Positions 45,308 through 56,966 are shown, counted from the stretch's first letter. The stretch is DNA of 64,000 bases from Isoetes taiwanensis (GCA_021234155.1 JAJEKV010000012.1:6143789-6207788); one strand, 5' to 3'. Made by a program: numbers and translations. The notes: generated from the letters alone by a model not told the origin.

Positions 45308-45555
45308 CTTATCAAGCTCCAGACTTTGGTGTCTCTAAACGAATTTCTGGGCAATTGTAATACGAAAAAGATAGACACAACAATGCACATGGCCACTGAA
45401 ATGTTGGCAGAGGCAAGCAAGAAGATATTAAAATTATCATCTAGATGCCCAATTTCATTTTTCTCCTACGGGATAGCATTTTACTGCTCAACCCTTCCAA
45501 CATTTCAAAAGCCATGTATGTTATTGTGCCTCTTTTCTCACTATTACAGCTTTGA
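45308..45555. pseudogene. Protein kinase fragment 2, as an inverted pair
   Basis: Plus strand has PDFGVSKRIS (the DFG motif, one base deleted just before it) and, in another frame, DTTMHMATEMLAEASKKIL (APE changed to ATE). The minus strand 45555-45490 reads RGTITYMAFEMLEGLSSKML, again an inverted copy. This unit repeats fragment 1 at a distance of about 890 bp. Confidence 0.68.
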
Positions 45556-45930
45556 AGTACATTACAGCTTTGATGAAGATTTATGCAGGAGAATAATATG
45601 TGAACAACAATGCCTATAAAGGAATTAATGTAACATTGTATCAAATAACCAAATAACTTTCTTGGCAGTAGCAAGACCGCTATCACATTTACTCAATTCC
45701 ATCCATTCCTAATTTTTAACTCTCCTAAAATTTACCTGCATGCTAGCTTCTTCAATCAACAGCTTTTCCTTTCCATGTGCTTACTCCTTATCAAGCCCTA
45801 TAGAATCACTTTCCTATATCTTTCCTGTGACTGCTTTATTCGCTGCATCTTTTCAAGTCTTGTAAGTACTTCAAAGCACTAAACATGGAAGGATCAAACA
45901 CTATCAGATTCGAAACTGACTGTAAAGCCT

Positions 45931-45985
45931 CCTTATCGAGCTTGCTGACTGGGCAAATATCCAGACGATTGTAATATAAGCATCG
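45931..45985 (+). pseudogene. Protein kinase fragment 3 (shortest)
   Basis: CCTTATCGAGCTTGCTGACT and CAAATATCCAGACGA match fragment 1, with the DFG codons deleted between. The similarity to fragment 1 also covers the 70 bases upstream (TTTTCAAGTCTTGTAAGTA). No APE part follows. Confidence 0.55.
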
Positions 45986-46626
45986 GCACATCTACTTGTT
46001 AAAAGGCAAGCATTCGGTGTGCAAAAATCTCACCTCTAAGGATAAATAGAAGCGTCCCATTTCCGGCATTGCATAAAAAATCATTGGAAATATTTCCAAG
46101 TGACTTGAGAGAGTAAAAGATTTATTTTTTGAGATCAATAATTTCACAGAATAATCTACACTGGCCGAAATTAAGAAAACATACCTGAAGAAGACATCAA
46201 TGATCTCCATCACCGTTTCCAAAACTCTAAATAGCTTAATGAATAAAAACATAATCCAAACTCTAAATAGCTTAATAAATCAAAACGTAATCCATTGCTG
46301 AGCTTCTTCGCTGAACATATTGTAGCACTGAGCATACGTGAGATCTAAACAAATGGCACATGCATCTTGGTGCAACTAAGGCGCTCCGTCCGCCTATACT
46401 TGAGATCTGAGAGAAGGGACGTTATCTAGCTACAAGCCCTCAATTGAAATGAAGCATGGCATTCAAGTCCGCATGACATCGCACATCTTGTGTCGCCCAC
46501 CTTAGGGATAGAATATAATCCAATGGTTGAGATATGGTTTTAGATTTGCAAATTCAACGGCTGAGATCGGAACTCCCACTGCTGACTATGTGTGATATGA
46601 GTAGCTCAAGATGATCACGCCATGGT

Positions 46627-46829
46627 TCGAAAATAGGGGAGTTCCTCCCCTAAAAATCCGCCCACTTGTGTTAAATTCCGGTCATCTTGAAAGTTTTCCG
46701 GCAATTTTCCGCCAAGAAGATAACAAATTTCCGGCATAATACATTAAAAAATGCACTAACATGTATTTTTGCCGGTAGCCTCAAAAAGCCAACGGCATTT
46801 TTTCTGGTTAGACTCATTGCTATTTTCGA
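46627..46829. repeat. MITE-like element 1 with 10-bp inverted ends
   Basis: Ends TCGAAAATAG and CTATTTTCGA are exact inverted repeats 203 bp apart. Just inside the left end is an AGGGGAG...CTCCCCT palindrome. The body has several CCGG(C/T) motifs. Related to 46884-47069. No coding. Confidence 0.55.
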
Positions 46830-46883
46830 GCCCTGGTCACGCATTAGTTATTCACATTGGCTAGATGTGTGTGATTATAGGCA

Positions 46884-47069
46884 TCGAAAAACGAGGAGTT
46901 AGTCTCCTAAATTTTCGGTCACAATCCTTATTTTTCTGTTCGATATTTTATTTGCTGGCAAATAAATTGTGGGAAAATCCAACAAATAATCTTGAGTTTA
47001 TATTCAAAATCTGATGGAGCATGACACTGACCAGCAAATTATTTGGTTAGAGCTATTGGGGATTTTGAA
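46884..47069. repeat. MITE-like element 2, diverged copy
   Basis: Same layout as 46627-46829: TCGAAAA start, GAGGAG..CTCCT palindrome, GGTTAGAGCTATTG near the end, and GATTTTGA at the end. Confidence 0.5.
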
Positions 47070-47535
47070 GCCTGGTGTGATTTGCTCCAGACAATCCAGG
47101 GTATTGTTGAATGGCAATTCTTTTCCTAGTCAATAGGTAGGGTGCGCGCGCGAATCGTCATATAGTGCCTCGCGAACATATGACGATTCACTTGAGAGAA
47201 TCACAACACATTACAACATGCACTCGAGCAGGTCAACAACTAAAGTGCGCCATCCCTCATGGTATTATGCCTTTTGTTGTTGCGTTCAAATCGTCAACTT
47301 CTAAAGCTAAATGAATAGGAGATGACTTACTACAACTAGAATTAAAGATAGAAAAAGAGCTAAAAAGGCATTTCCTTTTTTTTTTTATTGAAGGCGACTA
47401 TTTATATTAAGTATAAGTTAAATATACAAAAAGAAACTTTTTTCAAGGGAAGTGTAACCCTATCACAGTTTAAGATACTTTTAGAAAGAGAGGTATCTGA
47501 AAAGCATAGTCTTTTTGAACAGTAACAGAAAGAAG

Positions 47536-50500
47536 CTAATGAATTCCTTGGAGGTGCTGGTTTGTCCTTTTCCTTGCTTTCCCCTTCATAATCAGATGGA
47601 ATGTGCAGTAGGTGCATTTACAATTGCCCGCCATGGCCATGTTGAATCTTCCTTTGGCATCTTTGGCCTCGCAGATCAAATCTCTTCGAATGTTGTAATT
47701 TTGGTCACAGCAGCAACCACATACGCATATGGCATCGAGATGTGCAGATGTATCAGCTGGGCCGAAGAACTTGATCCATTCCTTTTCATGCTCGGCTTTG
47801 TTCCTTTTCCATTTGAGCCTCCTAGTCATCAGGAACAGAGTATCTGCAGCAATAAACGATTCATACATTAATACTAAGGATCCAATTAATATCATGCAAT
47901 ACCTGTTTTATGATCCCTTCCGGGGGGATAATTTCAAAATCAAATATGAAGGAGTTTCTCCCTTTCCAAATTCTCCACAAGAGGATATAAATTCTCCAAT
48001 CTGTTGGGTTGTTAGGCATGAAGAATTCTTTATGATCCAAGGTAACAAGATTTTGGCCAAGGATCTCAGAGGCCAGTTCCAGAACCCATTCAGACCATAG
48101 GCAAGACCTGAATAGATGATTTTCATCCTCCTTATAGGCTAGGCATCTGTCACAAATATCAGAATTAGTCATAGAAAGCTTAAATCTCTTACAGTTAGTA
48201 GCCAATCCCTTGTGCCATAGCTGCCACATAAATGCTTTGATTTTCGGATTAATTGGGCTGCTCCACATAAATTTGAGGTTCCTCCTAGCTGTGTCCGAAG
48301 AAACTCCCCATTTGAGGTGAATAGTAACAGTTTGGTCTCTCATGAGAAACTTGTAGGCCGAATTGACTTTGTAGCCATTCACCCCATTGTGTTTCCAAGA
48401 GTCTTGGGAGTGGGACCACATGCCATTCACTACTGTATTAATAATGGCTTCATACAAAGATTGTGTTTTCATTTGACCTTCCCCGCAAGGGACCGAAGTT
48501 ATGAAATAAAATAATCCCATTATCATCAAAAAGATCTCTCGATCATGGTGATCCCTTTTTGCTTCCAAAGCTTCGATCGTGAAATGGCAAAGCTAGGCAC
48601 ATATCGATTATCCAAGATGAGAGCAGGATTCCAAAAAATGGATTGATCTGTGGATAAACCCTTTTCCCAACTGTACATCTGTTTAACTTCGAGCCAAGCC
48701 TTTATCCACTTTTTAATAAGACCTGGAGTGGTGGCTGGAACAGAGAATGGAAAGAAGATAGAATGTGGCAGGTCCATCTTTAGATTTCTCCAACCATAAG
48801 GATGGCATTTACCAATATAATGCCCGACAAGGTCATGATATAGGGTGCTTGATTTTATCATAAGAGGCCTTATGAAAATATTTTGCTGCCAAAGCCAAAC
48901 CTTGCTTTCTTATATTAATAGTTCCCAGTCCACCTTCTGCTTTTGACTTGCAACACTCTTCCATGGAAACTGGATGCCAGCATCTTTTATTTTGGCCACA
49001 TGAGATAAACCTGCCAATAATACCTTGAAGCTTATTAGTAACTTTTTTGGGAGCTAAAATAATTGAGGATTGATAGACCTGCGAGGAGGATATCATAAAA
49101 TTGGCTATAATAGCTCTGCCATTCTTGGAAAGATATTTAGAGTTCAGGGTGTCTACCTTTTTATAAAATTTATCAGTTATATCATTCCACAGTTCCGAGG
49201 CATTACTTCTGATGGCAAAGGGAATACCCAGAATTTTAGTCTTTGTGCAAGGGGAGTTATACTTACAGCCAAAAAGGTCAGCCGCCTGGGTGCCTTTGTC
49301 CATGTCCCTGGCTTGAATAGCAGATTTAAGAGGGTTAATTTTGCAACCTGAGGTGTGGCCAAAGTCCTGGAGAATATGCTGAGTGTTGGTGATCGAATCC
49401 CGATCCATAGAAGTCATAATGAAGGTATCATCAGCAAAATATCCATTGAGGATCTGATCCACCTGAGAGTTATTAGGGAGTTGAAGTCCTTTGATAGAAT
49501 TCTCATTCTTTGCCTTTTCCAATCTGTTATGCAATGATTCCATGACAATTAAGAATAAAAACGGGGCTAGAGGACACCCTTGCTTAACACCTCTTTTGAG
49601 AGCAAAGAAAGGGCTACACTCACCATTAACAAGTACTGCCGATCTAGAATTACTCAGCTTTAAACATACCTATACTTTCTTCGTTGAACCCCAAAGCTCT
49701 GCAGCATTTAAACAGGAAATTCCAACTGACCGTATCAAACGCTTTCGTGATATCCAGTTTGAGAAGGGCAATATCTTGGTTGGATTCCTTAGCCCAGTGT
49801 AATCCTAGGATTGCAGTGACCACATTGTCCAGGATAAAACGATCCTTAAGATATGCTGATTGGGTGCTACTGATTGCATTGTTTAAAATCTTCTTGAGTC
49901 TAGCAGCCAGCGCCCCTGCAATTATCTTGTAAATAACATTAGTAAGAGATATTGGTCTATAATCAGCAAAGGAGGTTGGGGAGTCAATCTTGGGAATGAG
50001 AGTAATAAGACTCGTGTTGATTCTGGCATCCAGACACTTATTTATCCTGAACTCATTGGCTAATTTGGTAATACCTTCACTTAAAATAGGCCAAGCCTTT
50101 TTAAAAAATTCCGCAGGGAGGCCATCTGGGCCCGGGGTCTTCCCATTATCCATTCCAGAGATAACTTCCTTGAGCTCAATATCAGTAAATGGGGCTGTGA
50201 TCAGGTTGTTCTGGTCATCATTGACTTTACTCTCAATGTTAATGAAAAGGTCCATCATCCCATCAGGGCAGTCAGTGTTAGTACCCATGATCTTTGTGAA
50301 GTGGTCCACAACAGCCTTCTTAAGGTTAAGATCACCAGAAATTAGAGTATCCCCCACCTTGACTTCATCAATTTGATTTCTTTTGAGCTTTGTCTTAGCC
50401 TTGATAAAAAAATACTTGGAGTTGCATCTCTCATCCTCCTTGAGCTCTTTGATTTTAGCCTTTACTTTCCAGCCCTTTGCAATGCTAATTTCCTCCTTCT

Positions 50501-51635
50501 CTATCTGAATTTTGATGTCCTCTTGCATGTCAGCAGGGGCATTACTGAGGCTTTCTCTCAGATTAGCCAGATTGGCTTGCTTCTGGTAGTGGATTTCTTT
50601 ACCCCAGCATTTTAGCCAGCTCTTAATGTGCTTGGCTAAATTAATCCACCACCACATCCAACCATTATCACCAGCTGGCATGGGGTGACATTTTATAATG
50701 TTCTGGAGCTTATCCATAAATTCCTCATGGTCCAAAAGATTAACATTAAGCTTGAAGAAGGATTTTCTATTGCTTTGCAAGTTCTTACCAATAAAACATA
50801 TTTGCTGAGGATAGTGGTCGGAGAGAGTGTATCCTGTTAGATTATCCACTCTACTGCCAATAGTCCAAAGGTTCTCACTAAGGTAAAAACGGTCATGAAG
50901 GCAGCAAATAGGATCAACTCTATGATCAGACCAGCTAAAAGAATTAGGTTTAGTTCTGGCAATTCTGAGATTATGATCAGCTAGAAGTTTGGACCAAACG
51001 CCCTGTTCCTGAGGCAAGAGAGCTTTAAAATTCCTATTTTTCATGTAGCTATCAGTGACCATATTAAAGTCTCCAGCCAGAATTAGATCATCAGCATCTA
51101 TATTGGCCAAACTTTGATTAATTTGATTCCACACAGCAATCCTCTCAGAGGGATTATGGTAAGAGTACACATTAGCTATAGCTATAGTTTCAGGGCCAGG
51201 GTTACCTACCAGAATCTGCCACCTACCACTGTTATCATTGACCATATGAATTATCTCTAGATTGATTCTCATGTTTCACACTATGGCAATACCTGCAGAC
51301 GAGTCATTAGCACTTATAGACCAAACTTTAAAATTAGGAGGAAGGGATCTAGAAATAATCTCGTTATGATTAAGATCATGGATCTTGTGCTCCTGGATTA
51401 GCAGAATATCAGGGTTAAGTGTAGATATACAGACCTTTAAATGCTCCCTTTTGATAATACTATTTATACCCTGGAGATTCCAGGTAATGATTTTAAGGGG
51501 GTTGGATATTAGCATTTGTACCTTCCTTTGGCCATCCTGGATTGGATGGCAGAATTCCTCGGGCTTACTCTCAGAGGTCCAATGTAAGTTTTCTTCTGTC
51601 CCCTGCCCCTTCTTCTTGAAGTAATCTGCTTCCAT
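47536..51635 (-). pseudogene. L1-like ORF2: endonuclease, reverse transcriptase, zf-RVT
   Basis: Starts at 51635 and overlaps the end of ORF1. The endonuclease (ITWNLQGINS, LLIQEHKIHD) meets one in-frame TGA at 51275-51277 and continues (LILAGDFNMV, FSWSDHRVDPICCLHDRFY, LSDHYPQ). Reverse transcriptase follows: NGKTPGPDGLPAEFFKKAW, YRPISLTNVIYKI, then a frame change near 49655, GVKQGCPLAPFLFLIVMESL and the catalytic YFADDTFIM. Further frame changes lie near 48835 and 48550. The zf-RVT part reads FMWQLWHKGLATNCKR, ICDRCLAYKEDENHLFRSC. Beyond the stop at 47861 a remnant (CCCDQNYNIRRDLICEAKDA) resembles the RNase H-like tail of plant L1 elements. Confidence 0.9.
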
Positions 51636-53395
51636 CCTTCCTCATTGCAAGAATGTATGAACTCGTGGTCCGAATTATAGTTCTCAGATTCCCCCTCAGA
51701 ATTTTCCTCCTTAAGAGAGAAGGAGAGAGTCACCATGCCTGTTTTAAATTTGACTTCCAAGTTGACATTCTTAAGAAGAAAATCCCAATTGTTATTCATG
51801 AAAAGAGAATCGCTATTGAGAGTGAAATCCGAATGATGATCATCAGGGTCCCTTTGAGTTATGGTTTTACAATCCATTTGAGCCTGAGCAGGATCATCTT
51901 TTTGAGCCCGAGCCAAATCAACCATATTTTTGGGGCGCCACTCCTGCCTAATAATGAGAGGGGGTTTAACTGATGTAGCTTTTTCCCCGCAGGGTGCAGC
52001 TTCTTCAAGCACCTTATGGGTAGGAGTTTTAGAATACACCACCTCTAAATCCAGAGTTCTGCCTTCTGAGATCTTTATTTTAACATTTTTAAGCCATCTT
52101 GAGTCAATTTCTTTAGAGATACAGACAGAAGGGAAATTTGTTTGGGGGATATTAATTGAGATAATATCCCCCAATTTGCTCGAGATGGCCCTTAGATGAG
52201 AAATTGTCCATAAAGCAGGGGGCAGATTAGGAAATGTTATCCAGGTAGAAGTAGAAATATGCTTTGGGTTACCTGGGGTAAATAATGGGCTCCATCTCAT
52301 GATATAAAACTCGTTGTTACTAATTTTGCCCAATTTCTTTTTTAGCAGGTAGGTAACACTAAAATTATCCTTACAGAGGATCTGAAACGTTCTGTTATCA
52401 ATATTGAGCAAGGCGCAGATGGGGATTCTATGAGTTTTGGTAATCCAAAACTTGATTTCTCCAATAGAGGGGCATTTTGATGGAAAATAGATAAGCATCC
52501 CTCTGTCAGAGTATAAATTCACTGCCGTGGAATCTTGCACACTCGAAAGATCAATATAATCCAAATTAACTTTAGATTTGTCAGTCGGGTTAGCACAAGA
52601 ATCAAGATTAAGCAAAGCATTTTTATATGAGGGAAGAATTGGACCTTTTGCTTTGTCGCTTTTGCCAATGACAGGGATCCGGTTACATACTTTCTGATCT
52701 TCAACTGAAACACTGATCCTGTTCATGCCAGAGTTGTGTAGGTCCACGCAGTTCCTACAGTCACACTGATTTGTCTCTAGCGGGTTGAAATAGCCATTGG
52801 AGTCCTTAATCTTGCATGCACCCGTGTCCTTTTTGAGTCTTGTCTGATAAATGCCATATTCTTGCGAGACATCCTTAAGGATTAGATCAGAACCCGAGGG
52901 GAGTTTACTGAGAGCCTGCTTCCGGTGATACTCGATGACACTATCGTCGGCTTCTTCCCATCTTTTAATGAGTTTTATGGAAGCCTTAGAGTTCCAGTTA
53001 AGGTTTTCAAGGTCCAAAAGAATTGCCTTGGCCGCATTGAGCATCTCGTCCATAGATTTCTGGAAGATGTTGTTCTTGAGGCTGCAACAATCGGCTTCAG
53101 AGTGGCCCTGTTTCACCCTTATCCTTTTACATAAATTTCTGTCCATTTCCTGAAGAAGCTCGAACATATTCCATGCCCAATCCCTATCATTTGCCCTTCC
53201 AGCGTTATAATCTTTATCTACGGTTTCCATTTTACTGAGAGTCTCACAAATAACCCCATCACCAAGAACCTCCATGCAAACCGCCGCTGCTCTCTGTTTA
53301 TCTTGAATTAGAGCAAAGGTGATATACAAAGATTTCAGTTTCCCCCAAACCTTATCATTTTTACTGTCTAGCCAAGAAGATATTAGTCCATTCAT
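51509..53395 (-). CDS. L1-like ORF1 protein (RNA-binding, DUF4283-like)
   Basis: An open frame of 628 codons from ATG 53395 to 51509. The N-terminal 200 residues are helical and charged. A Cys cluster (QCDCRNCVD) lies near residue 210. The segment around residues 340-460 (FQILCKDNFSVTYLLKKKLG, FYIMRWSPLFTPG, STWITFPNLPPALWTISHLR) has the W-SP-F...TW--FPNLP pattern of the DUF4283/RRM-like domain of plant L1 ORF1 proteins, which bind the element's RNA. The C-terminus is basic (RRRGRGQKK). Its last 120 bases overlap the start of ORF2 in another frame. It is intact here, unlike ORF2. Confidence 0.85.
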   Translation of the reverse strand: MNGLISSWLDSKNDKVWGKLKSLYITFALIQDKQRAAAVCMEVLGDGVICETLSKMETVDKDYNAGRANDRDWAWNMFELLQEMDRNLCKRIRVKQGHSEADCCSLKNNIFQKSMDEMLNAAKAILLDLENLNWNSKASIKLIKRWEEADDSVIEYHRKQALSKLPSGSDLILKDVSQEYGIYQTRLKKDTGACKIKDSNGYFNPLETNQCDCRNCVDLHNSGMNRISVSVEDQKVCNRIPVIGKSDKAKGPILPSYKNALLNLDSCANPTDKSKVNLDYIDLSSVQDSTAVNLYSDRGMLIYFPSKCPSIGEIKFWITKTHRIPICALLNIDNRTFQILCKDNFSVTYLLKKKLGKISNNEFYIMRWSPLFTPGNPKHISTSTWITFPNLPPALWTISHLRAISSKLGDIISINIPQTNFPSVCISKEIDSRWLKNVKIKISEGRTLDLEVVYSKTPTHKVLEEAAPCGEKATSVKPPLIIRQEWRPKNMVDLARAQKDDPAQAQMDCKTITQRDPDDHHSDFTLNSDSLFMNNNWDFLLKNVNLEVKFKTGMVTLSFSLKEENSEGESENYNSDHEFIHSCNEEGWKQITSRRRGRGQKKTYIGPLRVSPRNSAIQSRMAKGRYKC

Positions 53396-54164
53396 CGTCT
53401 TCGATCATGCGGAGAGCTTTTTCCTTGTCCATTTGGCTCTTGGGCTGATTCGAGCCAATTTTCACGGTTTTGCTTGCCATATTCAGTTTTTGCTAGCCGA
53501 ACTTCAAACAAGAGTTTGTAAATTCAAGCTTGCCGGAGATCAATCAAACCTCCACACCAAAATATCAAGGTCTTCGAATCTTTCCGCCGGGTGTAGGTTG
53601 AAGAAGAGAGCCCACCGAACTAAGGGTTCTGCCCCAAAATCCAAGGGAACGCTGAGCCGAAAGAAATTTCTGGGAAAACGGTTGCCCAGAGCCAAATATC
53701 CGGTATTATGAGCACAAATTCTTAATGATCCTAGTCTGTCAAAGCACAGTATGCTAAGGAAGTGACTGCCTACTGACGTCCTACTAAATCCTATCCTAGA
53801 ATGATTGTTGTACGCTAATCTAAGGAGGTTTCTAATGGCATTGACTGTCACATCGTTGTCCACTGGGGTCTGGGGAAACCCCAGACTCTGGAGAACATCC
53901 TCTAAAAGGGACTCATCCATCGAGTCTCAGGTTTCTCCCGTTTCCCGAGGCGGGCCGAAGGAGCACCAATGTGAGCGCCAACGTCCATTTTCTCCAGAAT
54001 CTCCTACATATGCTAAAGTTTTTATATGCCAACAAAAAACTGCCCTCTTTTTTAAATCTGACAAGAGAGTGCCCCCAAAACTAAAGATCTTACACTACAA
54101 ATACTATACATATCATACCATGTAGATTTATTTACAGCCATTTCTTCATCCTTGCTCAACTCGT

Positions 54165-54241
54165 TAAACTCCATAGGAAAGCTTAAGACTCAAACTCTGA
54201 AGTTCTATGATAGAGTCCACAAGTTCCCCTGGCCCACGCAC
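54165..54241 (-). CDS. Possible last exon of a minus-strand gene
   Basis: CAG acceptor at 54242 on the minus strand, then RGPGELVDSIIELQSLSLKL and SYGV before a TAA at 54164-54166. The composition is protein-like, but the piece is only 25 codons and no family is recognised. Upstream exons were not found. Confidence 0.25.
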
Positions 54242-55583
54242 CTGAACAAAAAACATGCTGAGAGATAAGGATATAAAAGTGCCAAAATATACGTCACAAA
54301 AGTATTAGCAATGTCATCATCTTTATTTGTGAATATTTAAAAACAAATCTTCATGTTAATACCAGGCCCCAGCAAAGATGGATGGGTGAGTGTTACGAGC
54401 AACCTGTTTGAACTCAAGGTCACATTAATCTAACAATCTCTTATCAGTATGGTCCATTGAGTTTAACAGCAGGCGATTGATTCTGCAACTAGAAAACAAT
54501 TCAAGGAAAAAGGCGGTTACGCATGCTTATCCTATTGTTTAAATTTGGTTTTTTCGGAGTTCCGAAAACTTTTTGGATTTTTTTTTGGGTTGGTTTTCTA
54601 AGGTTTTTAATATTTTGGCCGCCGGAAAAGATTTCCGAATTCCAAAAATCGGACATATCAAAATATTTTCACTTTTGGGCCGATTTCCATGGATGCCTTA
54701 TCTTCGGCATACCTGCCACGCTTGCTCGGATATGGAATGGAGATCAACTTTTTTTTATCTTCAAGGTATTCCGGCCAGGTGGTTGGATCGACATGTAGAG
54801 GTTTGGATCGGCCGCAAGATGTTGGTCTGCATCACGCTTAAATAAGAGGTTTGTTACATTATTTGCTCTATTTCTCTTTACAGGCATAAGTTTAGGGATC
54901 GTGATTGCATGTCTTGCAGGGTTTTCGTGGTCAATATTTGGATGATTGGCTGCCCCATTGCTCAAAGAAAACAAGATATATGTTATGTCCATATCTTATG
55001 TCTATGTTATCTGCTAGATTTAACTGAAACCTGAGCGGGCATGTTGTGAAGTTTATTGCGGTTGGATTTTTCAAAATTTTAGGCTTTTCTTTGAACAACA
55101 TCTCAATATTCAATTGACATTTTATATGCTAGATGATTTATGCATGCTATGGATTTATGCAGAGTTGGTTGTCCTTGAGTTTGGTTACATGTTTTGAGCG
55201 TTTGCAAGCAACTATTACTTATGTGTGTGTATACATGCTAATTCTGCTTGCATGTTTCATGCATTTGCAAGGATGTTCTGTTAAATGGCTATACTGCCCA
55301 TATTGTTTCAGAAAGTGCAGTCTAATAAGGTAGGTTATCCGCCCCTCTGTGTTTTTATGACCACTTTGTAAATCTTCCATTTCTTTCCAAGTTTATTTTT
55401 TTGCTGTTTCTTGCAGAGAAGGATTCAACTGGGAATGATATAAATTTTCTAAAACAGGATATCAACGGGCTTTGATCTCTTCTGTTTTTTTGTGTAAGAT
55501 CCATACCGTGATTATCCCTTCAGTCCTTGAGAGAGCAACACTACTGCTGTTTTTCATAGCTTGTGGCTCAAGATTTGTCAATT
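54242..55583. other. Intergenic or intronic, no gene recognised
   Basis: AT-rich. 54540-54680 has several TTCCGAA/CCGGAAAA motifs similar to those at 1520-1690 and in the MITE-like pair, so a decayed repeat is likely. Confidence 0.35.
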
Positions 55584-56168
55584 ATGCTGCTACCTGTGAG
55601 AGGAAGAACAATACCCTGCAGTGCTTGCAGGAGGTAAATGTCTAAATGTTATTTCATTCTAGGATTAGTCTTTGTCTGTATTCTGGCTGAAAACAAATAG
55701 GTTTAGGCTCCTCGAATGAAGACTATATCCGGTATAGATTGCTTTGCTATGGTAGTTTTTTTTAATTTGTTTAAATTCAAGATAAGAAATGAGCAGGTAC
55801 TTACATCTAACATAACGTTCATAAGGGCTCTTGATGCTATTTCATGATGTGTCCAGGTGTGTTTGCCATGTTGTGTATGTTGGTACTTCATGATTAATAG
55901 TTTCTTTTCCATATTCTGCAAGTAATGGAGCTACATGTAATGTCCTAAGCTTATGCAATGTGTGAAATTGACCCTGTCTAAGTTAGCATGTTTGCCAACG
56001 ACATGTATAGCCACTAATCTTCTAAATTGGATATTGCAGGCAGTATATTGCAGGTAAACTTACATGTTCAGTAGATAGGCTTCTCATTCATCTCAGCAGA
56101 TTTTCTACAATGGTGGACAGTGGGTAGCCGCACACATGCGAACTACCCACGAAAAATAAAGGGAAAAT

Positions 56169-56438
56169 CCCGGGGGGTGCACATAATGTGAAGTCTATAT
56201 GGCATGTGCGTGCATAGGGTCAAGAGAAATTATCCCTTATACGGGATTTTCCTACAAAAATATCCCTTATATTTCATATACCCCTACCATATTTCCTGAC
56301 AAATATATACGGAATTAAAGCAAAAAAAATCCCCTCCCATACTTATACGGTACGGTACGGTACGGTTTTGGCCCAAAAAAAACCCCCTACCGTACACGCA
56401 CATGTTTTGTACGGTTTTTTCTGTGTGCACCCCCCGGG
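56169..56438. repeat. MITE-like element with 15-bp perfect inverted ends
   Basis: CCCGGGGGGTGCACA (56169-56183) is repeated as its exact complement at 56424-56438. The 270-bp body holds TATCCCTTATA-type repeats and a tandem ACGGT run (56346-56365). No coding. The target duplication is unclear because G-runs flank the right end. Confidence 0.75.
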
Positions 56439-56508
56439 GGGGGGAAATCCAATTATATCATTTGGACCCCAAAAAATACAATGCTAATAGATGAGTGGCT
56501 GATGTACC

Positions 56509-56589
56509 TGCCGAAAGCTTATCACCGGGATTAAAAAACCCCGCCCTTTCGGGTTTTCGAGGAAAAACCCTAGTGATAAGCCTTCGGCA
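56509..56589 (-). ncRNA. Orphan copy of the LINE-type folded RNA element
   Basis: Minus strand: TGCCGAA/TTCGGCA, 1x1 mismatch, GCTTATCAC/GTGATAAGC, junction, GGG/CCC, U5/U6 internal loop, CC/GG, bulge UCGAAAA, hairpin CCC-GAAA-GGG. All helices differ from LINE A and B. No reverse transcriptase lies next to it and there is no ATTCT tail. Confidence 0.75.
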
Positions 56590-56929
56590 AGGGGCTTGGA
56601 CAAACTTAAGGCATAGAAATCGCTCCCAAAAAACCCCCGCATGGAGAAGTCGAAACAGATGCCGCTCGCCAACCTGTACCTGCACATCACCAACACAACA
56701 AACAAGACAACACAAACATACCAGAGGATAGCATCACCCAGGGGGTGGAAAAAAGCATCACCCAGCGGGTGGAAGAAAAACATGATAACAGAAATTTGTG
56801 CACAATACAATAAACAAAGAAGGGGGGGGGTTCAAAGAGAATAAGGTATCACTTGAGAAGAGCAAGCGCCGATGAGACGTTGATGCAGAACCGCGCCTAA
56901 AATAGCGAAACCCTAACCAGAAAGGGCAT

Positions 56930-56966
56930 GCGCCGCATGCATGCATGCATGCAAGACATGCATGCT
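56930..56966. repeat. (ATGC)n run
   Basis: GCATGC tetranucleotide repeats, about seven units with interruptions; self-complementary. Confidence 0.9.

Larger units (their letters stand above)
47383..53990 (-). mobile_element. L1-like LINE, nearly full length
   Basis: ORF1 (53395-51509), ORF2 (51635 to about 47861) and a poly(A) tail (T-run at 47375-47384 on plus) in the normal order. The 5' end is placed near 53990 only roughly. ORF2 has endonuclease, reverse transcriptase and zf-RVT domains with one in-frame stop and some frame shifts, so the copy cannot move by itself. No target duplication could be found. Confidence 0.9.

Noticed and set aside
47375-54010. A target duplication for the L1-like LINE.
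   Set aside because: Bases before the T-run (AAAAAGGCATTTCC) were compared with the region 53500-54530 and no convincing match was found.
56501-56520. CTGATG...GAAA resembling a hammerhead ribozyme core.
   Set aside because: The core needs CUGAUGA followed by a helix and GAAA. Here the A is missing and the bases between do not pair; they are part of the outer stem of the folded element.
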